64,000 nucleotides of DNA from an uncultured Bacteroidales bacterium. GTDB lineage: Bacteria > Bacteroidota > Bacteroidia > Bacteroidales > Paludibacteraceae. The translations under genes were made by a program, and so were the position numbers. Shown here piece after piece: positions 41,980 through 51,600 of the stretch. The notes beneath the pieces are model-generated. The model saw nothing but the letters and a program-made list of their open reading frames with translations. It did not search any database and was not told where the DNA came from. The stretch lies in the NCBI GenBank assembly GCA_902799555.1, contig CADCBB010000001.1:1882-65881 (forward strand), written 5' to 3'. Position 1 is the first letter of the stretch. Each line of letters begins with the position of its first letter.

Positions 41980-44979
41980 ATGAAAAAGTTTTACACATTA
42001 ATTTTAATTGCCTTTATGGGCATTGGTCAGGTGTTTGCGCAATTACCGTATAACACAACTTTGACCCAAAGTCATTACAACAACTCAAGTGTTATTGTCG
42101 GTAAGTCCGGATCCATATCTTGGAGTAATGGCATTCATTTAGGTAATGGTGGAGGAGGATTTAACTGGAATGACAAATATGTCACCATTGCGTTGGATCA
42201 ACAAAGTATCCCTTATCAACTCAAATTGAAGTACAAATGCACTAATGTCGGTTCGACTGATCCGGATTGGTACGTCGATGAGAGTTCAGATAATACCAAC
42301 TGGACACGTGTGTGGAATACTCAATCCAGTTCAACTTCAACCAGTGGTTTACAAACCATAGATCTTTCGAAATCCACCAAATACATTCGACTGATTTATA
42401 GTGGAAACTTTGGAGGTATTTATTCTGACATTAGCGTTTCTGATCAGGCTTATGTGAATGATCCGAAAGTGGGTGACAATATTATCTCCTCTCTGGATTT
42501 TGGCGCAAACACGATCAGTTCCGGAGTTGAGGAGAAGACATTTGATATTGAGTGGTGTAATGTAAATGCGCTTACTGTAACGAGCGATAATGCGCTCTTT
42601 ACGGTTAGTCCGGCATCGTTCGGCGGTAAGGCTCAATACGGTACGCAGACAATTACGGTGGGTTACAACCGCAATCAGGAAGTAGGTGAGCATAGTGGAA
42701 TAATCACAATCACCAATGGTTCTATCACTAAGACCGTGACCATTTCCGGTGCAACGACCAAGCGTGAGCAAGCTATTCACTGGAATACGGATTTGGTAGC
42801 TACTAACTTCACGATGAACGCAGAAGATGCCCTGACAGGTGCTGATTTAGCTACGGCGGATAACGAAGAGGCTGTACTGACCTATAGTTCAGACGATGAG
42901 AATGTGATTGCTGTATCGGAAGATGGAAAAACGCTCTATGCTGTGGACAACGGTACGGCTACGATTACAGTAACTGCTACTGGCAATACTATCTATAATG
43001 AGAAGACAGAAAGTAAGGAGTTTACCGTTACTTCGAATAAAAAGCAAGTCATTATTTGGGAGCAGAACTTTATGGGCCTCAATACCAATGCGAATCCGAA
43101 TACGATTGAACTGACAGCTACAGCTACCAGCGGTGGCGAAGTGACTTATGCTTTGGAAGACGGTTCGGATAACTGCGTTACACTGAATGGAAATATGCTG
43201 ACCATTACCGGTACACCTGGTGTGGCATATATCATTGCTACGCAGGTTGGAGGCGAAATCAACGATGAAGTATGGATTGCTGCTTCTGCACGCAAACAGA
43301 TCAAGGTACGTGATCCGAACTCTGCTTGTGACGAGTACGCGTTGGCAGACCAAAGTTTTACTTTTGCAAAAGGAGACAAGTCTTCGATGTACGTTCAAGA
43401 GTTTAACTTGGTAGGAAAATCCACTCAGTTAACCTTTACCGCAAAACGTGGTAAATTTAAGAACCTGTGGGATTCATGGACAGAGCAGCAAGAAATGTAC
43501 GTTGATCAATATGCGAACTTCGGTTCTGGATTGGAATGGCGTCAAGTAACTTCATTTAAGACAGCGGAAGATAATACAAACTATGGTCCGTTTAATATAG
43601 ATGAAACGGCTACGAAGATTCGTTTCCGTTCCGGAGAATACGCAGAGCAAACGGTATCCAATATCTCTATTCCGCGTAAGAAAGAGATGATCGTTAGCGA
43701 GAGTGCTATCGAAGAGACGGCTGAGCGTAATGTTAAATGGTCGAAGACGATCTCTGTATCGCGTTCGAATGTCGATGTAGTAGATATTACAGTAAGTGAG
43801 AATTGCCCGTTTGAGGTAACGAAAACATCGATTGGTACGGACTGTTCTGATCGTAGTACAGAGACCTTCGAGGTGTTCTTCACGCCGGCAGTGAAAGATA
43901 GCGTATATACCGGAACGATTACTATTACGGATGGTAAGGCAAATCCGACGACGCACACGATTAACTTGGCAGTGACTTGTACAGGTTATAATCAATCGAT
44001 CAATGGTTTTGTACTGCCGGAAAGCTGCCAGACGAAGGATACGGTGGTAGTACTGCCGGCTACAGCGACGAGTGAGTTGCCTGTTGTTTATCTGAGTTCG
44101 GATAGTACGAAAGCTTATGTGGAGAATGATACATTGCGAATCCTCTCTGCAGGACCGGTGGATATCATTGCTTATCAGGCAGGAGACGAGCGTTTTAACG
44201 AGGTTTCTGTCGCTAAGAAGATCGTTATTGAATTGACGCCGATTATGGTTTCTGTCGCTCCGACGGCATCGGAAGTGGCCATAGGTGCGCCGGTAGGCAT
44301 GGCATGGCTCTTTGGCGGTGAAGCAGAAGTGGATGGTACGTTCTCTTGGCTCAATCCTAATCAGATAATGAATGAGGAAGGAGAGGTGTACGTGACCGTA
44401 CTCTTCACGCCGGATCAGAATAATATCTATACGACAGCTACCGTCGATATTCCTGTAACCGTTACCACTCAGCCGAAGACCTATGGTGAATATACCGCAG
44501 AAGTCTGCGAAGGTGACTCGATTGAATTCGCAGGTGTTTGGTATAACGACGCTGTTCAGGACTCGCTGCATATCACGCTGCCGGATACGACGAATATGTA
44601 CGGCGGAGACTCCATCGTGATCGTGACCTTTATTGTTCATCCGAAAGAGGTTGAGACATCGGAAGAAACTATACGTCAAACGGAGACGCTGATAGTTGTT
44701 CCAAATGAGTGGAGTATCCTGTTTGAAGATGGACAAGAAACTCTGTGGGATGGGGACGTGATTGGTTTTGATGGACCTGGCGAGTTGACACTTGTCAAAT
44801 ACGAAAAGACTGAGTTTGGTTGTGAGAAGAAGATTATTCGTCATATCGTAATAACCTCAACGACTGACTTTGAGCAAGTTAAGGCTGATGCTGAGGCTGA
44901 GAAATTCTTCCAAAACGGTACGCTTTATATCCGTCGTGGCGAGATGATTTATACCATCTCCGGCGAGCGTGTGAAGTAA
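41980..44979 (+). CDS. Large secreted modular protein (Ig-like/discoidin-like) with C-terminal tail
   Basis: A 999-residue exported protein, signal peptide MKKFYTLILIAFMGIGQVFA. Modules in order: a discoidin-like beta sandwich (about 20-155, WYVDESSDNTNWTRVW and YIRLIYSGNFGGI); an Ig-like unit; Big-type repeats each opening with a QxIxW motif (about 260-450); a second sandwich (450-570); further Ig-like and Big-type units to about 830; then a PKTYGEYTAEVCEGDSIEF domain. The tail KFFQNGTLYIRRGEMIYTI then SGERVK is the shared cap. It is a paralogue in part of the 2211-residue protein downstream. A surface adhesin or structural role is likely. Confidence 0.75.
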   Translation: MKKFYTLILIAFMGIGQVFAQLPYNTTLTQSHYNNSSVIVGKSGSISWSNGIHLGNGGGGFNWNDKYVTIALDQQSIPYQLKLKYKCTNVGSTDPDWYVDESSDNTNWTRVWNTQSSSTSTSGLQTIDLSKSTKYIRLIYSGNFGGIYSDISVSDQAYVNDPKVGDNIISSLDFGANTISSGVEEKTFDIEWCNVNALTVTSDNALFTVSPASFGGKAQYGTQTITVGYNRNQEVGEHSGIITITNGSITKTVTISGATTKREQAIHWNTDLVATNFTMNAEDALTGADLATADNEEAVLTYSSDDENVIAVSEDGKTLYAVDNGTATITVTATGNTIYNEKTESKEFTVTSNKKQVIIWEQNFMGLNTNANPNTIELTATATSGGEVTYALEDGSDNCVTLNGNMLTITGTPGVAYIIATQVGGEINDEVWIAASARKQIKVRDPNSACDEYALADQSFTFAKGDKSSMYVQEFNLVGKSTQLTFTAKRGKFKNLWDSWTEQQEMYVDQYANFGSGLEWRQVTSFKTAEDNTNYGPFNIDETATKIRFRSGEYAEQTVSNISIPRKKEMIVSESAIEETAERNVKWSKTISVSRSNVDVVDITVSENCPFEVTKTSIGTDCSDRSTETFEVFFTPAVKDSVYTGTITITDGKANPTTHTINLAVTCTGYNQSINGFVLPESCQTKDTVVVLPATATSELPVVYLSSDSTKAYVENDTLRILSAGPVDIIAYQAGDERFNEVSVAKKIVIELTPIMVSVAPTASEVAIGAPVGMAWLFGGEAEVDGTFSWLNPNQIMNEEGEVYVTVLFTPDQNNIYTTATVDIPVTVTTQPKTYGEYTAEVCEGDSIEFAGVWYNDAVQDSLHITLPDTTNMYGGDSIVIVTFIVHPKEVETSEETIRQTETLIVVPNEWSILFEDGQETLWDGDVIGFDGPGELTLVKYEKTEFGCEKKIIRHIVITSTTDFEQVKADAEAEKFFQNGTLYIRRGEMIYTISGERVK

Positions 44980-45004
44980 GATAGAGATATTTTCAAAGTA
45001 AAAG

Positions 45005-45033
45005 GAGAAGGCAGAAATGTCTTCTCTTTTTTA
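45005..45033 (+). terminator. Terminator after the 999-residue protein gene
   Basis: GAGAAG pairs with CTTCTC around a 10-nt loop, followed by seven T. Confidence 0.8.
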
Positions 45034-45043
45034 TTTTCATTTA

Positions 45044-45090
45044 TTAAGAAACGGCTACACCTTATTATTAATCGCACGCATACGCGCGAT
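45044..45090 (+). repeat. Promoter-proximal repeat element, copy 2
   Basis: TTAAGAAACGGCTA, T/A spacer, then AATCGCACGCATACGCGCGAT with an ATCGC/GCGAT stem. It is the same order as 41859-41908 but lacks the T-run, so it is not simply a terminator. Confidence 0.65.
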
Positions 45091-45095
45091 AAAAA

Positions 45096-45127
45096 TTTGC
45101 ATAATTCATAGAATTATATTAATTTTG
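45096..45127 (+). promoter_or_regulatory. Promoter upstream of the short ORF and 2211-residue protein
   Basis: TTTG 45096-45099, 20 bp, TAATTTTG 45120-45127. It is about 470 bp ahead of the large gene, far more than any other promoter here. Confidence 0.7.
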
Positions 45128-45146
45128 CACGCTATTTTGGAGTAAT

Positions 45147-45212
45147 ATGGCGATAGAAAATATGAAATTGCTTAAAAATCGTACATTTTGCAAAATGTGG
45201 TTAGCAATTTAG
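45147..45212 (+). CDS. Short ORF (21 codons): leader peptide or broken signal-peptide start
   Basis: It has a good GGAG Shine-Dalgarno 5 nt before ATG and encodes MAIENMKLLKNRTFCKMWLA plus Ile, then TAG. Basic residues followed by a short hydrophobic run look like the front of a signal peptide cut short by the stop. It sits about 15 nt after the promoter. It could be an upstream leader ORF of the giant gene's transcript or the relic of a displaced secreted protein gene. Confidence 0.4.
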   Translation: MAIENMKLLKNRTFCKMWLAI

Positions 45213-45605
45213 TCCCCAATGCCCCAAAATGATCCCAAAAATGAAGATGTCGCAATGTCGTTTTGACACTTTGACGGTTTGACGGACATGAAAATGTGAT
45301 ATAATATGCTGATAGACAACCGAATACGTGAATAATGACAAACCGTCAAACCGTCATGAGAGAAATTTATAATAGCGACAAAGCGACATGACAAATTTTG
45401 AATGATGGATTGAGCCGCTTCGCTGAATGATGGGAATGATGAGGTTAGGGAGACGGAGGGGTAATAACGAACAAATAACCAAGGAATAACGAGCAAATAA
45501 CTAGCGGGTGATAGCTAAAAAGCCCGTAAAAGATATAACAAACAATAGAAAATTTCGCTGGCGAAATAATCGTTCGAGCGAAGTGAGATAAGAAAATTTA
45601 AGGTT
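45213..45605. repeat. Repeat-rich leader region, no gene
   Basis: It contains a perfect 14-bp inverted repeat TGACGGTTTGACGG (45272-45285) / CCGTCAAACCGTCA (45343-45356), CCCCAAAATGATCCC-like words, AATAACGAACAAATAACC words near 45460-45505, and ATTTCGC-TGG-CGAAAT followed by TTCGAGCGAA near 45555-45580. It separates promoter and short ORF from the 2211-residue gene and may be a mobile or expanded leader. Confidence 0.6.
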
Positions 45606-48600
45606 ATGAAAGATATGAAAAAGATTTACATGTTAAATAATTCTCAGGGTGTGATTGGCTTGCTCCTAGGACTAAAGTCTAGGATTACCAGTACAAAACC
45701 CTTACTTACTATGCTTGCGCTCCTCATGGTGTGCCTGTTTGGCGTAAATGAGAAGGCGTGGGGTGCATGGAGCGGAAGCGGAGAAGGAACTCTTAAAAAC
45801 GGAGTGTGGTATGTGTTGTATGAGGATGCTGCACAAACAGCTGGTGCTTGGGGTGGTACGTATCCATATACACTATCAGGTCCTGGTGCTCTTTTAACCT
45901 TTGAGGGAAAGAATAACTGTAAAATTTCTTCTACAAAAACAAGCGTTTCTGTAGAAGATAGTGAAGGTACAGAATTGTGGAGTGGAAGTGTTAAAAATTC
46001 ATATGCAAGTAAGACTGCTTCTAGTAATTGTAATGTGGATGCTACGTCTATAACTTTTAAGAACGCATTAGTAACGGCTTATACTTTTTCTTTCCAAAAG
46101 GTACATGTTACGATGGCGCAGTACTTAAATAATCCGTCAACTACTTCCATAGCTCTTGGGTCCAAAGAAATTGGCAGTACTGTATCAAGTGGTTCTGTGA
46201 CTATTGCGTGGTGTAATGTGCCGGCGATGGATTATGAGATTACAGATGATGCAGATGATGTATTTAGTGTAGAAGTAAGTTATAACTCGGAAGCTGGAAA
46301 ATATAATACTGCGACATTTACTGTAACTTGCAATCATACTAAGAAAGCAGGTGACCATACCGCGAAGTTGGTTATTACTGACACGTATGGAAATTATAAT
46401 AAGACAGTTGATCTCTCTGCCACAACTACTAAACACCCGAATGAAATTTCATGGACAGCTGATGAGGCGACGAAGAAGAATTGGGGTGAATCTGTTGAGA
46501 TGAGTCCGACGGCATCGAATACGGATTATACAAACTATCCTATTGTGTTGACGAGTAGTAACACAAGTTATGCTACAGTTAGTGGTCACAAGGTGACCTT
46601 CCTTGCTGCAGGTGAAGGTAAGACGGTTACTATTTATGCTAATCAGGCGACTTCTGCTACCTATTTGGCTCCGACTCAAGTAAGCAAGACCTTTACAATC
46701 AAGAAAAGCCAGACGATTGTCTGGGATGAGACGAAAGTGGATCCCAATATACAGATTAATAAATCGCGTGACATTACGGGCTATGCGTACGGTGATCCGA
46801 GCGGAAGAGCAATCACGTACAGCAGTGCGGATCCTTCCAAGATTAGCGTCTCGGGAAACACCATCACTGCGAACGGATTAGGCGATGTAGATATTATTGC
46901 TACGCTTGCAGGCGATGCCGACTATAATGAGGTAACCAGCAGAAAAACCTTTACTGTCAAGGAGAGAGAGACCATCGAGCTTTATTTTGACGGAGTTATT
47001 ATTCCTGCCGATGGAACTACTATCAATTTGAAGGTGGGAGAGACTTCCGATTATGTCACCTCCAAAAATGCAGCGCAGCCCATTACTTATACTTCGACCA
47101 ATTCGGGCGTGGCTATATATGACGCAACAGTTCATCGCATTAAAGCTCTGGGCGCAGGTAAAGCAGATGTGGTCTTGTCTCAGAAAGCAACGGATGACTA
47201 CCAAGCAGGTAGTAGAACGGTGACGGTTAATGTGTCGCTGAACACCACTACTATCACTACCAATGTGAGCGAAAAGACGATGGAGGTAGGAGATAGTTAT
47301 GATCCGGCATTGGCCACGAACAATAATGAAGTGGCGATGAGTATCACCTCTACGAATGAAGCAGTGGCTGTATATGAGGATGGTGTTATCAAAGCCAAGG
47401 GAGCCGGAACGGATACGATTACCTTTGCTCAGGCGAAGACTACCAAGTGGGCGGAAGGAAGCAAAAGTATAATAGTGACGGTTAATAAGAAAGATCCGAA
47501 TATCACTATTTCCGGTGTGCCTGCGACGGCATGGAACACGACCATTGATCCGGAGATCACTTCGGCTAATACGGATGTGAACTGCCCAATTACTATTACA
47601 CGCATCAGTGGCGTAGATCGCACGGCGCGTGTGTTCGGAAATTCCATTAGGGTGTATGACAATAACGGTCAGAGTGCTAAATTCCGCGTGAGCCAAGATG
47701 GAAATGATACGTATCTGGCAAGTTCGAAGGAATTTACCATTACGGCAAAAAAGGCCAATAAACATGTGACATTTACAATGGATGAGACCTTGTATAATGC
47801 GCTGAAAGGAAGTTCAAGTGGTATTCAATCGTGGAATGGCGGAATAATGGTGGGAGATAATACTGCTAATATCTCTAATGCCGCAAACTATGACGACAAA
47901 TACATGGTAGTTGGTCCCTTTGAAGGTGTACCTTATCAGTTGTCTTGTGCTTATTCCTGTTCAGGAGGTTCTACCGGTAAAGATTGGAAAATCTATGAGT
48001 CTTCGGATGGCTCGAACTGGGGTGAAGCAATTATGTCTGTGTCAGAGTCAGGAACGCTAACGAATAGGAACTTGGATCCTTCTACGAGATATTTGAAGTT
48101 CTTCTGGAGCGGAAACTATGCCGGTTATTTCAAGAATATTAAAGTAACCGAGCGTAGAGGTATTGAGGTGGAGGATTATGATTTCGGAAACTCATTTGAA
48201 GTAGGTAATCAGGCAACGGACCGTGCAATTCCTATCGGTTGGTATAGCGTACCGACAACTACAGTGACCAGCAGCAACCCGGGTGTGTTTGATGTGATTA
48301 CCGAAACGATAGATAGCAGGATTGATGAGTTTGATCCCTCCACATCCATTACTATTCGTTATCACCACAAGAAAGTAACTGAGGGTGATTTTGACGAAGC
48401 AACGATTACGCTGACCAGTGAGAATGGTTATACCAAAACATTTAAGGTTAAGGGAAAGACCAACAAGAAAGACCAGACACTGATCTGGCAGGATGAATTG
48501 ACTCCTATCTCTGTAGGCGAGATCATTCCTAACCCGGCAATTGCCCCGTTGGCGCTCAACTATAGCATTGTTTCGACCACGGAAGAAGGAGTGGTGGAAA

Positions 48601-51600
48601 TGGACGGAACGGTATTGAAGACTATTAAACCGGGTAGTGTTACATTGCGCGTTGCGAATGACGGGGATGACATGTGGAATCCTATTTCGGGCGACTATAC
48701 CATCAAAGTGACCGACCTCAAAGTACAGCGTATAGATTGGGATCAGACCTTTACACGCTTGACGACCAGCGATGTAGACTTTGATCTGACGGCAACGGCA
48801 TATGAGTATATCAATGACGAGCGAGTAGCTATTGATGCCCGTCCGGTGACCTATTCGAGCGATAACACAAGCGTAGTAACTATAGTAGGGGGGAAACTGC
48901 ACGTGGTAGGTGTAGGAACGGCTAATCTGACGGCATCCGTAGCGGGCGTAGCGGGCGAATATGAACCGGCTTCGATAACCCGCAATGTGAAAGTGCGTGT
49001 CCGTTCAACAGGATGTACGCCTTATGTGCTGAGTAATGCAAGCTATGCCTTGAATACGATAGAGACCAAGGAACTCAGTTTGAGCGGAGAGCCGAATCAA
49101 ATCACGTTCTCGGCATTAGGTGAGCGGATATTAGGATTCCCGCAGTCCGGTCCGATGCATTTTGCGGAGTATTATAATGGACAGTGGCATAAATTATGGT
49201 CCAGTAACTTGAAAGTAGATGAGGAGCAGTCGTTTGGACCTATTACCCTCAATCGAAACACAACGAAAGTGAAATTCTATACGGAGTTCGGCGCCACATG
49301 TTACCATACTTTCCGAAGCGCCTATGTCACCAAAGCCAAATATCTGGAGTTGGATGACGTGCAAGGCAAGACCAGCACTGATGTTTCTTTCCCGGCAGAG
49401 GAGACTCATCTGGGGCAGACTTATATAAAATCGGTAGTGGTGAACTACTCGAATATATTCGATATGCTGTATGTCAATCATACCAATCCGAACTTCCGCA
49501 TTACTCCGACGGAGATCGGTCAGGGCTGTGGCGAGAACGGCAGAACGACTATCACGATCATCTATTATGCTAAAGAGGCGATTAACGAGAGCGATGTAAT
49601 CACTATTACGGACGAGCACGGCTTGATGGCAACCATCAACGTGAGTGCTGCTGTTTCCAAGAGCGATCAGACGATCACATGGAATCCGAATACGAACTTG
49701 GTAACGACGGATGAGGTGACGTTTGATGCAACGGCATCTTCCGGACTTGCGGTAAGTTATTCATTGGAAGAAGGAGATGCAGATGTGGCTACCTTGACGA
49801 CATCTGGTGTGCTGACCATCAAGACGGCAGGTGATATTCATGTTACGGCTTCGCAAGCAGGTAGTGAAACCTTATATAACTCGGTAGCATTGGAGCCGAT
49901 TACATTCCATATCAGCAAAGTAACGCCGAGCGTATCGGTTAAGCCGACTGTAGCTGCAGTAACATTGCCGAAGACGCTGAACGACGTGACGCTGAATGTG
50001 ACGAATGCGAAGATGCTGAATGACAAGGGCGCAGAAGTAACAGGTACTTATGCATGGGTAGATGGCACAACGGTAGTGACAGAAGGAGACCATGGCTATC
50101 CGGTACGCTTTACGCCGACAAATAGCGCTTGGTATAATGATACGGTATTTAATGTGACTGTATCGGCAAGTAAGCGTAATCAGACGATTACTTGGGACTT
50201 TGTAGGCGGCCAGACTTTGCCTTGTAGCGCGATTGTACCGCTGAACGCAACAATCAAGGATGCGTTGACAAATGAGTTATTGGATGTAGAGTTGACCTAT
50301 ATTCCCAATAATAAGAATTGCGCGAATATCGAAAATGGCGAGTTGGTAGTCAAAACTCCGGGTGAGGTAACTATTACCGTTAGCCGTGCAGGAGATGATA
50401 CCTATAATGCGGCATCGATTACCAGAACGATCACTTTTGTGAAGACTACTCCTGTAATTGATACCTTGCCGACAGCGAACTCTATCTATGAAGGACAAAT
50501 GTTAAGCGAATCGGCTATTACGGGTGGTTACGTTCGTTCTGGAAGTCGCCAAGTGGTAGGTTCGTTTGTTTGGACGACCGAGAACTTTAAGGCTGTGACC
50601 ATCGGAACGCAGAACTATAATATCCAGTTTGTTCCTTCAAACGAGGCATGTTATGAGCGCGTGGATACGGTTATTCCGATGAGGATTCTCCAAATTGAAC
50701 GTATATTCACCGATAGTATCGGAGACGGCGATTGGAGCAATCCGGACAACTGGTCGAATGGTTTCGTACCGCCAGTATCGAATGTAAATGTAACGGTTTC
50801 GGAAGATGTGACGATTGATGGAACAGCCTCTGTCGGTTCGATCACTATTCCTGAGAACAAAGATGTGACCATCACTATTTCCGGTCAATTGACCATCAAC
50901 GGTACGGCTAATCCTTCGAATGATGAGTATGCAAATGTAATCGTAAAAGATGGTGGTCAGTTAGCTGTAACCGGAACGCTGGATGTTAATGACCTGATTA
51001 TAGAGGCTTCTTTGGGTGATTATACGCCGAATAATGCGCACTCTGCAGCTTCCGGTCAAGTGAGTGGAGAAGATAAGATTAACGTAAACGGCGATGTTTA
51101 TTTCAAGATAAGCTTTGATCCAGCCGGTAAGATCTCTTATGGTTGGTATGACTTTACGGTTCCATTCGAGGTAGATGTTATGGAAGGCATTTATGACTCT
51201 GTTGGCAATAAGTTGACCAATAATTACGATTACGCGATCATGGAATTCAGCGAGGCACAACGTGCAGTTAATGCGAAGGCATGGAACTGGTTCTCGGGAA
51301 CCTTGCAACCGGGTACGCTCTATTCGATTACATTGGATGCAGATAGAGATTGGAATACTTTCCTCTTCAAGCGCAAATCGAGTGAGGCAAATTACGGAAG
51401 CAATACCTATGAGGCAAGTTGTACCAATAGCGGCGAGACGACTGATCGTGGTTGGAATGGTTTAGGAAACGGTACATTGCAACACTGCCAGCTCAATAAC
51501 CTGCCGGCACAGACCAAGATCCAAATCTACGATCATAAGACCGATCGTTACGTGGAGCGCGTGGCTGCAGGATATACCTACGCTGTAGGTACGGCATTCT

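Noticed and set aside
43552-44844. Minus-strand open frame of 430 codons inside the 999-residue protein gene
   Set aside because: Arg/His/Cys/Ile-rich composition typical of an antisense shadow; the plus frame has clear domains.
45147-45212. Riboswitch or attenuator call for the giant gene leader
   Set aside because: No conserved aptamer core could be recognised; only the short ORF and inverted repeat are reported.
45209-45496. Minus-strand 95-codon open frame in the repeat-rich leader
   Set aside because: It covers the inverted repeat and low-complexity words, has no promoter or ribosome site and resembles no protein.
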